Source: Rhizobiales bacterium SYSU XM002
Lineage (GTDB): Bacteria > Pseudomonadota > Alphaproteobacteria > Rhizobiales > Beijerinckiaceae
Reading direction: 5' to 3'
Assembly (NCBI GenBank): GCA_009846685.1
Contig: VWVY01000002.1
Span: 124,001-188,000 of the forward strand
Length of the DNA: 64,000 nt
The notes under the pieces were generated by a model. The model made no database searches, was not told where the DNA came from, and worked only from the letters and a program-made list of their open reading frames with translations. Below, in pieces: positions 26,110-34,929 of the stretch (its first letter is position 1; every line of letters begins with the position of its first letter). A program made the translations under genes and the position numbers.

Positions 26110-29100
26110 ATGAACATCGTTGAAGCCGCCCTTCCTGTCGAGGACGGATCTCGTGCATTTCTGGCGGGCCCGCGTATTCCCGATCTGGCACGCGACGAAG
26201 TTCTTGCCGATATTTTTCGTGCAAGTGCCGGGCGTCTCGGCGGGAAGGTCCTTTATCGTTCGGGCGAGCGTGTAGTTACCTATGCGGAAGCCGCAGAGGC
26301 GACCGACCGTGCCGCCGCGAAACTGGCCGCGCTCGGTGCCGGGCCGGGCAAGGTTGTTGGTCTCTGGCTGCCCCGCGGCATCGATCTCCTGCTTGCGCAG
26401 ATCGCCATCGCCAAGAGCGGCGCGGCCTTCCTGCCCTTCGACGCGGACGCGCCGGTTGAGCGTATTGGCACCTGCCTTGCCGATGCCTCCGGCATCGGCC
26501 TCGTCACAGACGAGGCGGGCCTCATCAAGGCCCGTGCGCTCGATATGCCGCTGCATGATGCGCACCAGCTTCTTGCTGCCAACGAGATGGAAATGGCGGC
26601 TCCCTCGCCAGCTTCGCCCGACGATCCCGCCTATCTCATCTACACCTCGGGCTCGACCGGTGTGCCGAAAGGCATCGTCATCTCCAATCGCAATATCTGT
26701 CACTTCCTGCGTTCGGGTAACGCGGTTTACGGCATTGCCGAAGGCGACGTCGTCTTCCAGAGCGCGTCCGTCGCCTTTGATCTCTCGATGGAGGAGATCT
26801 GGGTTCCTTATCTCGCCGGTGCTTCACTCTATGTCGCGACACCGGAAATCCTTGCCGATATCGAGCGTCTGCCGGGCCTGATGATGGAGCAGGGCGTCAC
26901 CGTTATCGATACGGTGCCGACGCTGCTCTCGGTCATTCCGCAGGATATTCCGGGGCTGCGCTTGATCCTGCTCGGTGGCGAGGCGCTGCCGCCCGCGTTG
27001 GTGGAGCGCTGGTCACGCCCCGGACGCCGGATTTTCAATACCTACGGCCCGACGGAAGCGACCGTGGTGGCAACCGTCGAGGAGGTCGTCCCAGGTCGCC
27101 CGGTGACGATCGGTCGCCCGATTCCGAATTACACTGCATATGTCGTTGACGAGGCCATGAATCTGCTCGGTCCAGGGCAGGAGGGCGAGTTGCTGATCGG
27201 CGGCCCCGGTGTCGCTGTCGGCTATCTCCAGCGCCCCGAACTAACGGCGGAGAAGTTCATTGCCAATCCGTTCGGCGGGGATGGTTTTGATCCTGTTCTC
27301 TACCGCTCCGGCGACGCCGTTTCGCTCAATGCGGACGGCAACATCGCTTTTCATGGCCGCATCGACGATCAGGTGAAAATCCGCGGTTTCCGCGTGGAAC
27401 TCGGCGAGATCGAGGCGGCTCTGGCCGACACCGACGATGTGCTCCAGGCCGCCGTTGTTGTCCGCACCGACGGCGGGATGGATCGCCTCGTTGCCTTCGT
27501 CGTGCCGGAGCCCGAAAGCATCATCGTACCGACGACACTGCGGGAAGAGCTCAAGCGCCGTCTGCCAGCCTATATGATCCCCGAACGCTTCGAACCGGTC
27601 GAGTCACTGCCCAAGCTCATCTCCGGCAAGACCGACCGCAAGGCGCTCAAGGCGATGACGCTCTCGGAGGCGATCATCGCGGCCAACGACGAGGAGCCGC
27701 CCGCAACCGAGACCGAAGCAATCCTGCTGATCGCTGCTCGCAAGGTGTTGCCAGGTAGGGCGATTACCTTCGACGCCGATTTTTTCCTCGATCTCGGCGG
27801 GCATTCGCTGATTGCCGCGCAGTTCATATCGCTGATCCGTGAGACACCGGCTTTCGCAGGCATCACGTTGCAGGACATCTACCGCGAGCGCACGCTGCGC
27901 CGCATCGGCCACATGCTCGACGTGAAGTTCGGCTCGGCCGATGCGCCGCCGCCGGATCTGTCGTTCCCGACACCCTCGTTCGCCAAGCGCTTCGCCTGCG
28001 GCGTCGCGCAGGCGCTGGCCATGCCGCTGATCCTCTCGATCTCGACGCTGCAATGGCTCGGCGTGTTCATCACCTTCATGTTCGTGAACGAGGCGAGCCT
28101 CACCTTCTGGCAGACCGTGGGCGTGCTCAGCCTCGCCTATGTCTCGATCAAGTTCGGCACCCTGTTTCTCGTGGTGGCCTTGAAATGGCTGGTGATCGGC
28201 CGGACGAAGCCGGGGCGTTATCCGCTCTGGGGTGCGTATTTCTATCGCTGGTGGTTCGTGCAGCGTCTCAATGCGCTTGTCCATCCGAGCTATCTTGCCA
28301 ATTCGCCGATCATGCGGCTCTACCTCCGGATGATGGGCGGGCGTATTGGCTCCGGCGTGATGATCGCCCATGCCGAGTTCGGTGCGGTCGACCTCGTCGA
28401 TGTTGCCGCCGGCGCATCTATCGGTCACAAGGCGAATATCGCCAATGCGGAGATCATCGCCGGTCAGCTCGTAATCGGTCGCGTGAAAATCGGACGGGAT
28501 GCCTATGTCGGCAACCAGTCGATCGTCCCGTCCGGCTGCGTGATCGGGCCGGACGCACGCATCGAGGATATGACGGCGTTGCCGGAAAACACCCACGTCG
28601 AGGCTGCCGAGATCTGGGATGGGTCGCCGGCCCGCAAGATCGGCATGGTCGATGTCGCGGCCTTGCCAGAGAAGTCGCTGCCCGGCCCCGTCTGGCGCCA
28701 CGCACAGTATTGGGTCTACGGCACGTTGATCCTCGCGTTCTCGGCTATTGGCCTTATGCCGCTGTTCCCGGCCTTCTTCGTGTTCGACACGGTGGAGACG
28801 ATCCTCGTCGATCATCTTCCCGGTGTGGAATGGTATCATGTCCTGCCTATCGTTTCCTGGCTGATGGGTGCGGCGCTGGTGGTTTTCACGCTTGTGTTCG
28901 TCATTGCGATCCGCTGGATCCTGATGCCGCGCCGGTTGCAGGAAGGTACCTATTCACTCAACTCCTGGCTCTATTTCCGGCAGTGGGTCATCAATCTCGC
29001 GACCGAGGTTTCGCTGGATACGCTCTCCTCGCTCTACGCGACGATCTACATGCGCAACTGGTACCGCCTGATGGGTTGCAAGATCGGCAAGGGTGCGGAA

Positions 29101-30126
29101 ATCTCGACCAATATCGGCGCGCGCTACGACCTGATCTCGATTGGTGAAGGTTCGTTCATGGCCGACGAGTGCTCGCTCGGCGACGAGGATATCCATCGCG
29201 GTTGGGTGACCTTCAAGAAAACGAAGATCGAGAATCGCGTCTTCGTGGGCAACAACGCTGTGATCGAGCACGGCGTGCATCTTCGCGAAGGAACCCTGAT
29301 CGGCGTGAAGTCGCGCGCACCGGCGTCCGGCCAGACTGGCGAGAACGAGACCTGGTTCGGCTCACCCCCGATCAAGTTTCCCGTGCGTCAGCAGTTCGGC
29401 GATATCGCTGCTAACTGGACCTTCGAGCCGCCGCTCCGGATGAAGCTGTGGCGTGCGCTGTTTGAGGCGATGCACACCACTTTTCCGACGATGCTGTTTC
29501 TCACGCTCGGCTCGATCGCTGTCTATTTTTACATCTACCCGGCTTACGAGAAAGGCCTGTGGCTCAACGCATTCGGCTGGTTCGTCGCCGCCTCCATCGT
29601 CATGCCGGTCATCATGGTACTCGCCGTTTGCCTCGTGAAATGGGCGCTGATGGGGGTTTACAAGCCGCTCGCCAAACCGATGTGGTCGTGGTGGGCCATG
29701 AAGACGGAGGCGGTCGCGGTGCTCTACTGGGGCCTTGGCGGCAAGGTCCTGCTTGAGCACCTGCGCGGCACGCCTTTCCTGCCGATGTTCCTGCGCCTGT
29801 TCGGCACCAAGATCGGCAAGGGCGTTTACATGGATACGACCGACATCACCGAGTTCGACTGCGTGACCATCGGCGATCATGTCGCGATGAACGATCTCTC
29901 GTGTCTTCAGACGCACCTCTACGAGGACCGCGTGATGAAGGTCGGGCGTGTGGAAATCGGCAATGGCGTCACTATCGGCTCCTTCGCGACCGTGCTCTAC
30001 GATACCAAGGTCGGCGACTTCGCGCGTCTTGCCTCACTCACGCTGGTGATGAAGGGCGAGCAGATTCCGGCCAACACCATCTGGGCGGGCGCGCCGGCTG
30101 AGCGGGTGGCGGAGCGACACGGCTAG
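26110..30126 (+). CDS. Pls/PosA-type non-ribosomal peptide synthetase (A-T plus three left-handed beta-helix domains)
   Basis: A 1338-aa enzyme. An adenylation domain covers about residues 30-510, with the A3 core YTSGSTGVPKG near 178, NTYGPTEATV near 310, YRSGD near 397 and K-rich FRVELGEIEAAL. A carrier domain has LGGHS with the phosphopantetheine Ser at 566. The rest alternates hydrophobic segments with three hexapeptide (LbetaH) acyltransferase-like domains at about 727-845, 977-1095 and 1220-1335. There is no condensation or thioesterase domain. This matches the C-terminal architecture of epsilon-poly-lysine synthetase (Pls/PosA family). The amino acid and product are unknown. Confidence 0.92.
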   Translation: MNIVEAALPVEDGSRAFLAGPRIPDLARDEVLADIFRASAGRLGGKVLYRSGERVVTYAEAAEATDRAAAKLAALGAGPGKVVGLWLPRGIDLLLAQIAIAKSGAAFLPFDADAPVERIGTCLADASGIGLVTDEAGLIKARALDMPLHDAHQLLAANEMEMAAPSPASPDDPAYLIYTSGSTGVPKGIVISNRNICHFLRSGNAVYGIAEGDVVFQSASVAFDLSMEEIWVPYLAGASLYVATPEILADIERLPGLMMEQGVTVIDTVPTLLSVIPQDIPGLRLILLGGEALPPALVERWSRPGRRIFNTYGPTEATVVATVEEVVPGRPVTIGRPIPNYTAYVVDEAMNLLGPGQEGELLIGGPGVAVGYLQRPELTAEKFIANPFGGDGFDPVLYRSGDAVSLNADGNIAFHGRIDDQVKIRGFRVELGEIEAALADTDDVLQAAVVVRTDGGMDRLVAFVVPEPESIIVPTTLREELKRRLPAYMIPERFEPVESLPKLISGKTDRKALKAMTLSEAIIAANDEEPPATETEAILLIAARKVLPGRAITFDADFFLDLGGHSLIAAQFISLIRETPAFAGITLQDIYRERTLRRIGHMLDVKFGSADAPPPDLSFPTPSFAKRFACGVAQALAMPLILSISTLQWLGVFITFMFVNEASLTFWQTVGVLSLAYVSIKFGTLFLVVALKWLVIGRTKPGRYPLWGAYFYRWWFVQRLNALVHPSYLANSPIMRLYLRMMGGRIGSGVMIAHAEFGAVDLVDVAAGASIGHKANIANAEIIAGQLVIGRVKIGRDAYVGNQSIVPSGCVIGPDARIEDMTALPENTHVEAAEIWDGSPARKIGMVDVAALPEKSLPGPVWRHAQYWVYGTLILAFSAIGLMPLFPAFFVFDTVETILVDHLPGVEWYHVLPIVSWLMGAALVVFTLVFVIAIRWILMPRRLQEGTYSLNSWLYFRQWVINLATEVSLDTLSSLYATIYMRNWYRLMGCKIGKGAEISTNIGARYDLISIGEGSFMADECSLGDEDIHRGWVTFKKTKIENRVFVGNNAVIEHGVHLREGTLIGVKSRAPASGQTGENETWFGSPPIKFPVRQQFGDIAANWTFEPPLRMKLWRALFEAMHTTFPTMLFLTLGSIAVYFYIYPAYEKGLWLNAFGWFVAASIVMPVIMVLAVCLVKWALMGVYKPLAKPMWSWWAMKTEAVAVLYWGLGGKVLLEHLRGTPFLPMFLRLFGTKIGKGVYMDTTDITEFDCVTIGDHVAMNDLSCLQTHLYEDRVMKVGRVEIGNGVTIGSFATVLYDTKVGDFARLASLTLVMKGEQIPANTIWAGAPAERVAERHG

Positions 30127-30209
30127 GACTTGCGTCCGGTTTCGTGTTGAAAGTCCGCTCCCCTTTCGGCTAATCTCCGCCGTGTATTTGTTGTGGAGAT
30201 CTCCGTTCC

Positions 30210-30611
30210 ATGAAGAACTGTCTGCTCGGTGGTTTTCTTGTCGCCGCGTCGGTCTTTTCTGTCGCTGGCGCCGGGGCTAGAGACCTGCACCTCGCGGTGC
30301 CCGCTGGCAAGAGGACGCTGGTTTCAAGCCACGCCGTCTACAGCTCCGATACCTGCACGTTCAGCGCCATTCCGGTTGCAAAGCTGATCGTTCCGCCCAA
30401 ACACGGACGGGTTGAAATGGTCGAGGAACGCCGCGTGCTTCAGGGCGGTAACTGCGGCCGCATCGAGGGCTGGGCTCGCAATGTCTACTACACGCCCACG
30501 CGCGGCTATCGCGGCGAGGATTCGATGCGTGTGGACTTCCAGAGAAACTATTTCTCCGATGCGCCCTCGCTGGTTTCCGACACTGACAACATCACCGTTA
30601 TCGTTCGCTAG
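30210..30611 (+). CDS. Secreted small protein, paralogue B
   Basis: A 133-aa exported protein with a signal peptide (MKNCLLGGFLVAASVFSVAG, cleavage after GARA region). The mature core has GKRTLVSSHAVYSSDTCTF, IVPPKHGRVEMVEERRVLQG, NCGRIEG, and VYYTPTRGYRGEDSMRVDF. The adjacent gene at 30626 shares GKRT, VYSS/TYST, C, G-x-V/I-E, EERRV, CGR, YYT and the RG[YF]RG[EQ]D motif, so they are tandem paralogues. Two mature cysteines are conserved between them. Function unknown; the location after the NRPS gene suggests a linked role, but the link is positional only. Confidence 0.75.
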   Translation: MKNCLLGGFLVAASVFSVAGAGARDLHLAVPAGKRTLVSSHAVYSSDTCTFSAIPVAKLIVPPKHGRVEMVEERRVLQGGNCGRIEGWARNVYYTPTRGYRGEDSMRVDFQRNYFSDAPSLVSDTDNITVIVR

Positions 30612-30625
30612 TTGGGGTTCGCGTC

Positions 30626-31015
30626 ATGCGTTGTTTTCTGTTCCTGTTGTCGTGCATGAGCCTCGTTTCTCACGCCGTTGCAGATGACATGGCGGTTTCA
30701 GTCGCATCGGGAAAGCGAACGGCCGTCGCCAGCTACGGTACGTACAGCACGTTCGAATGCACTGCGGGCGGCGTCCCGCAATTCAAGATCGGCCGGGCGC
30801 CTGCAAACGGTTCGATTGAGGTCCGCGAGGAACGTCGCGTGATGAATGCCGGCCGATGTGGGCGGGTCTCGGCCAACGTGCTGATCGTTTATTACACCGC
30901 GAGAAAGGGTTTCCGCGGGCAGGACGCGGCCGCTGTCGATTTCACGTCTTTCGCCTTTGCCGAAGGATCTGAAACACGGACGGAGCGGATTACGTTGTCC
31001 ATTGATGTCCGCTAG
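30626..31015 (+). CDS. Secreted small protein, paralogue C
   Basis: A 129-aa exported protein (signal peptide MRCFLFLLSCMSLVSHAVA) that lies 14 bp after paralogue B. Its core GKRTAVASYGTYSTFECTAG, APANGSIEVREERRVMNAG, RCGRVSANV and YYTARKGFRGQDAAAVDFTS aligns with B across its whole length. The conserved cysteines could form one disulfide. No catalytic residues are apparent, and the beta-rich pattern suggests a small Ig-like or lectin-like fold. I do not recognise the family. Confidence 0.75.
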   Translation: MRCFLFLLSCMSLVSHAVADDMAVSVASGKRTAVASYGTYSTFECTAGGVPQFKIGRAPANGSIEVREERRVMNAGRCGRVSANVLIVYYTARKGFRGQDAAAVDFTSFAFAEGSETRTERITLSIDVR

Positions 31016-31057
31016 ACCGCCTTGGACAAAGCCGGTCTTTCACGCTAAAGGCCGCGC

Positions 31058-32143
31058 ATGTCGCACAATTCCTTCGGTCACCTGTTCCGTTTCACCACTT
31101 TCGGCGAGAGCCACGGGCTCGCGATCGGCTGCATCGTCGATGGCTGCCCGCCGCGCATCGCGCTGACCGAAGCCGATATTCAAGGCGATCTTGACCGCCG
31201 CCGGCCGGGCCAGAGCAAGTTCACCACGCAGCGGCAGGAGCCGGATCAGGTGAAAATCCTCTCCGGCGTGTTCATCGAGGCGGACGGCATCCAGCGCACT
31301 ACCGGCACGCCGATCGGCCTCCTGATCGAGAATGTCGATCAGCGGTCGAAGGACTATGCGGCGGTCGCGCAAGCCTATCGCCCCGGTCACGCTGATTTCA
31401 CCTACGACACCAAGTACGGCATCCGCGATCCGCGCGGCGGCGGACGCTCGTCCGCGCGCGAGACCGCGATGCGTGTTGCCGCAGGTGCCATCGCCCGCAA
31501 GGTGATCCCCGATATCCGCATCCGTGGTGCACTCGTCCAGATGGGGCCGCACAGGATCGACCGCGCCAACTGGGACTGGGACGAGGTCAACAACAACCCG
31601 TTCTTCTGCCCCGACGCGAAGGCGGCTGCCTTCTACGCCGACTATCTCGATGGCATCCGCAAGAACGGTTCGTCGATCGGCGCGGTGATCGAGGTTGTGG
31701 CCGAAAACGTGCCGGCGGGCTGGGGCGCGCCGATCTACGGCAAGCTCGATAGCGACCTTGCAGCCGCGATGATGTCGATCAACGCGGTGAAGGGCGTTGA
31801 GATCGGCGCGGGCTTCGGCGCTGCGGAACTCACGGGCGAAGACAACGCCGATTGCATGCGGGCGGGCAACGACGGCAAGCCGCGCTTCACCTCGAACAAT
31901 GCGGGCGGTATTCTTGGCGGCATCTCGACAGGGCAGGATGTGGTGGTGCGCTTTGCGGTGAAGCCTACGTCTTCAATCCTGACCCCTCGCGAGACCATTG
32001 ATCGCGACGGCAAAGAGACCGAGATATTCACCAAAGGGCGCCACGACCCCTGCGTCGGCATCCGCGCCGTGCCGGTGGGTGAGGCGATGATGGCGATCGT
32101 GCTGGCAGATCACATGCTCAGGCATCGCGCCCAGGTGGGCTAG
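31058..32143 (+). CDS. aroC: Chorismate synthase
   Basis: The last shikimate pathway step, converting EPSP to chorismate with reduced FMN. The 361-aa protein has FTTFGESHG at residues 9-17, [18 protein letters not shown], and [17 protein letters not shown], the three classical signatures. The C-terminal block includes [20 protein letters not shown] and [17 protein letters not shown]. It is the normal length, with nothing unusual about the active site. Confidence 0.96.
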   Translation: MSHNSFGHLFRFTTFGESHGLAIGCIVDGCPPRIALTEADIQGDLDRRRPGQSKFTTQRQEPDQVKILSGVFIEADGIQRTTGTPIGLLIENVDQRSKDYAAVAQAYRPGHADFTYDTKYGIRDPRGGGRSSARETAMRVAAGAIARKVIPDIRIRGALVQMGPHRIDRANWDWDEVNNNPFFCPDAKAAAFYADYLDGIRKNGSSIGAVIEVVAENVPAGWGAPIYGKLDSDLAAAMMSINAVKGVEIGAGFGAAELTGEDNADCMRAGNDGKPRFTSNNAGGILGGISTGQDVVVRFAVKPTSSILTPRETIDRDGKETEIFTKGRHDPCVGIRAVPVGEAMMAIVLADHMLRHRAQVG

Positions 32144-32202
32144 GCCGGAACCGCCGACCAACGGTCCTTGCACAAGAGTAGAGGTTCGGTTATCTCAAAT
32201 AT

Positions 32203-32220
32203 GTTATGTTATTACATAAC
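32203..32220. promoter_or_regulatory. Zur-type operator palindrome upstream of zinT
   Basis: GTTATGT-TATT-ACATAAC is an inverted repeat with two perfect 7-bp arms around a 4-bp centre, located 32-49 bp upstream of the zinT ATG. It fits the AT-rich alphaproteobacterial Zur box (GTTATA/G-type arms) and sits where a repressor would block transcription. Zinc-dependent repression of zinT by Zur is the known logic in other bacteria; the binding here is predicted. Confidence 0.72.
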
Positions 32221-32251
32221 GAGAAATGAGTTTCCGGTGAGGTTTCCAGAA

Positions 32252-32917
32252 ATGAGAAAACGGCTCGACATTTACTACGCTTGTATTGCGGCGATCGGCT
32301 CGGCGCTGCTGCTGGTGGTGCCGCTGGCTTGCAAAGCCCAAAATGCCACAACAAGCGAAACGCATGCCCATTCGCAGAGCGAGAAGGACGTCTACAACGG
32401 CTACTTCGAGGATAGCCAGATCAAGCCGCGGACGCTTGCTGACTGGGATGGTGATTGGCAGTCGGTCTACCCTCTTCTGCTCGACGGCACGCTGGATCCG
32501 GTCATGAGGCACAAGGCCGAGCATGGCGATAAAACTGAGGACGAATACCGCGCCTACTATGCGACCGGTTACAAGACAGACGTAGGCAGGATCGTTATCA
32601 AGGGGGCGCACGTCGTCTTCTACAAGGGCGAGAAACGCGCCCAGGCTGTATATGCCCCTGACGGATATGAAATCCTGACCTACAAGAAGGGCAACCGCGG
32701 CGTTCGGTTCATCTTCAAAAAGGCCAGCGGTGATGATACCGCGCCGAAGTTCATTCAATTCAGTGACCACAGGATCGCGCCTGAAAAATCGGATCACTAC
32801 CATCTGTATTGGGGGGATGATCGCGCCGCCTTGCTCAAGGAGGTGGTCAACTGGCCAACATACTATCCTGCGGCATTGACCTCGAAGCAGATCGTCAAGG
32901 AAATGTTGCGCCATTGA
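32252..32917 (+). CDS. zinT: ZinT-type periplasmic zinc-binding protein
   Basis: A 221-aa protein of the ZinT/YodA lipocalin-like family, which binds zinc in the periplasm and helps deliver it under starvation, with ZnuABC. The ATG at 32252 gives a signal peptide (about residues 1-30). The mature region starts with HAHSQSEKDVYNGYFEDSQI, a His-rich entry typical of the family. TGYKTDVGRIVIKG and the C-terminal HYHLYWGD match the rest of the barrel and its His ligands. A Zur-type palindrome sits immediately upstream. No znu transporter gene is in the window. Confidence 0.88.
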   Translation: MRKRLDIYYACIAAIGSALLLVVPLACKAQNATTSETHAHSQSEKDVYNGYFEDSQIKPRTLADWDGDWQSVYPLLLDGTLDPVMRHKAEHGDKTEDEYRAYYATGYKTDVGRIVIKGAHVVFYKGEKRAQAVYAPDGYEILTYKKGNRGVRFIFKKASGDDTAPKFIQFSDHRIAPEKSDHYHLYWGDDRAALLKEVVNWPTYYPAALTSKQIVKEMLRH

Positions 32918-32949
32918 TGCCGGCGGCGCCGGCAAGAGCACCAGCGTTG

Positions 32950-32977
32950 GGCGATCCGGCGAGGCCGGCTCGCCTTT
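32950..32977 (+). terminator. Probable Rho-independent terminator after zinT
   Basis: A 10-bp stem GGCGATCCGG / CCGGCTCGCC with one mismatch and a CGAGG loop, followed by TTT and an AT-rich run. It lies 33 bp after the zinT stop and before the ribB-type gene. Confidence 0.5.
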
Positions 32978-33089
32978 CAAAATTCGAACGGCGTCAAGCT
33001 CGATTCATAGCTTTAGTGACATTTAAATTTTCTCATAAAACCTGCATGGTTTAATTGACAGCGTTGTCGATCATGCCCATCTTCTCGGC

Positions 33090-34385
33090 ATGAAACTGGC
33101 CGACTGGCTCACCCGCACCCGCACCAAGCGCGTCGATTTCGCGGCCGAGATCGGTGTGACGCCGGCGGCGATTACCCAGCTTTGCAAGGAAAGCCCGCCC
33201 TGGCTCTCGCGCGAGACGGCCGAGCGCATCGCGCAGGCGACGGGCGGCGCGGTAACACCCAACGATTTTCTGGGGCTGCCGGCCCATTCGAGAGGACTGC
33301 TCATGAACGAGACCACAGCCCGTGTCGAGGCCGCGATCAAGGCGATCGCCGAGGGCCAGCTTGTCGTCGTCACCGACGATGACGATCGCGAGGGCGAGGG
33401 CGATCTCATCATTGCCGCCTCGCTCTGCGCGCCGGAGAAGATGGCCTTCATGGTGCGCCACACCTCCGGCATCGTCTGTGCGCCGATCACCGTCGCGGAC
33501 GCGCGCCGCCTGCGGCTCGACCCCATGGTCGCCGTGAATGACAGCGCCCATACCACCGCGTTCACCGTTTCGATCGACTATCGCGAGGGGCTCACGACCG
33601 GCATCTCGGCGGACGAGCGCACCGCCACCTGCCGCGCGCTCACCAACGGCAATGTTCAGGCCAGCGATTTCGTCCGTCCCGGCCATATCTTCCCACTCAT
33701 CGCCCGTGATGGTGGCGTGTTGATGCGCTCGGGGCATACGGAAGCGGCGGTTGATCTCTGCCGCATGGCGGGCCTGCCACCGGTCGGTGTGATCTCCGAG
33801 CTGATGAACGACGACGGCACTGTGACCAAAGGTCAGCAGGTCATCGATTTCGCCAAGAAGCACAATCTCGTGCACGTCACCATCGCCGACATGATCGCTT
33901 ACCGGCAGGCGCGCGAGAAGCTGATCGAGCGGGTCGTGACCTTCCCGATCGAGACCTGCATCGGCAAAGTGACCGGGCATGCGTTCTCGACACCTTTCGA
34001 CGAGGTGCAGCATCTGGCGCTGGTCTATGGCGATATCGGCGATGGGCGATCGGTGCTGACCCGGCTTCACCGCGCCAATGCCCTGACGGATGTGTTCGGT
34101 GGCGGCAAGGTCATCGAGAACGCGTTGGAACGCTTCAAGGCCGAGGGGCGGGGCGTGTTGGTCTACCTGCGCGACGGCACGGCCGGTGTGCCCAAGGCTG
34201 GCTTCGAGGCGCCGACCTCTTCGGACCTGATGCGCCAGCAAGCCTGGCGCGAAGTGGGGTTGGGTGCGCAGATCCTGCGTGACCTTGGCGTGTTCTCGAT
34301 CCGCAATCTCTCGACGAGCGGCAACCGGGCCTTCGTCGGCCTCTCGGCTTTCGGGATCGAGATCGACGGTACGGAAGCGCTGTGA
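33090..34385 (+). CDS. ribB: 3,4-dihydroxy-2-butanone-4-phosphate synthase with N-terminal HTH and degenerate RibA-like C-terminus
   Basis: A riboflavin pathway enzyme making DHBP from ribulose 5-phosphate. The RibB part (about residues 75-275) has TDDDDREGEGDLIIAA, RHTSGIVCAPIT, TAFTVSIDYREGLTTG and MRSGHTEAAVDLC. Residues 1-66 form a Cro/YdaS-like helix-turn-helix, and an internal ATG at 33303 (residue 72) behind GAGAGG could start a normal RibB. The last 150 residues resemble GTP cyclohydrolase II but lack the zinc-binding Cys cluster and CDCG segment, so that activity is probably lost. I see no FMN riboswitch upstream. Confidence 0.85.
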   Translation: MKLADWLTRTRTKRVDFAAEIGVTPAAITQLCKESPPWLSRETAERIAQATGGAVTPNDFLGLPAHSRGLLMNETTARVEAAIKAIAEGQLVVVTDDDDREGEGDLIIAASLCAPEKMAFMVRHTSGIVCAPITVADARRLRLDPMVAVNDSAHTTAFTVSIDYREGLTTGISADERTATCRALTNGNVQASDFVRPGHIFPLIARDGGVLMRSGHTEAAVDLCRMAGLPPVGVISELMNDDGTVTKGQQVIDFAKKHNLVHVTIADMIAYRQAREKLIERVVTFPIETCIGKVTGHAFSTPFDEVQHLALVYGDIGDGRSVLTRLHRANALTDVFGGGKVIENALERFKAEGRGVLVYLRDGTAGVPKAGFEAPTSSDLMRQQAWREVGLGAQILRDLGVFSIRNLSTSGNRAFVGLSAFGIEIDGTEAL

Positions 34386-34389
34386 GGCG

Positions 34390-34908
34390 TCAGGCTGGCG
34401 GCTTTGCGCCGTTGGCCTTGAGCTCGGCCAGTTGCTCGACCAGCGTCTCGATGGTTTGCGTCAGGCGCAGGATTTCCTGTTCGCGCATGGCGTCGATCTT
34501 GGTGTGCAGCAGCTCGATTTCCAACTCGGCCTTCACGTTGATGCGGTAGTCGCTCTCCGCCTGGCGCCGGTCGATCTCTGCCTGCCGGTTCTGGCTCATC
34601 ATGATGATCGGCGCGGTATAGGCCGCCTGGAACGAGAGCACGAGGTTGAGCAGGATGAAAGGATAGGGGTCCCAGGCGCGGATATAGCCGATCACGTTGA
34701 GCGCGATCCATGCAAGCAGCAGCGCGCTCTGGATCAGGATGAAGCGCCACGACCCGACCGTGCGCGCCACCGCGTCCGCCACACGCGCGCCAAGCGCCGG
34801 ATGTGCTTCCCGCGGGGTGCGGGCCGGGCGCAGTTTTCGCAACTCCTGCAGGCGACGGTAGTCTTCCGTTTCGAAAACGACAGGCTGGAGCGGCGGGCGC
34901 TTGGTCAT
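34390..34908 (-). CDS. DUF1003 domain-containing membrane protein
   Basis: A 172-aa protein with two hydrophobic segments (FILIQSALLLAWIALNVIGY and FILLNLVLSFQAAYTAPIIM) that define DUF1003, followed by a conserved MMSQNRQAEIDRRQAESDY and a long charged coiled-coil-like helix. The role is unknown. It is convergent with the ribB-type gene, 5 bp between stops, and lies 20 bp downstream of the HDAC-like gene on the same strand. Confidence 0.85.
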   Translation of the reverse strand: MTKRPPLQPVVFETEDYRRLQELRKLRPARTPREAHPALGARVADAVARTVGSWRFILIQSALLLAWIALNVIGYIRAWDPYPFILLNLVLSFQAAYTAPIIMMSQNRQAEIDRRQAESDYRINVKAELEIELLHTKIDAMREQEILRLTQTIETLVEQLAELKANGAKPPA

Positions 34909-34929
34909 GGGGTATCCGGGTGGTTAGGC

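Noticed and set aside
27604-28839. A 411-codon minus-strand open frame inside the NRPS gene
   Set aside because: It is antisense to the NRPS and its residue content follows codon-position bias, with no motif or ribosome site.
32918-33089. A possible FMN riboswitch upstream of the ribB-type gene
   Set aside because: I looked for the conserved RFN elements and found none; only a terminator-like hairpin after zinT is visible.
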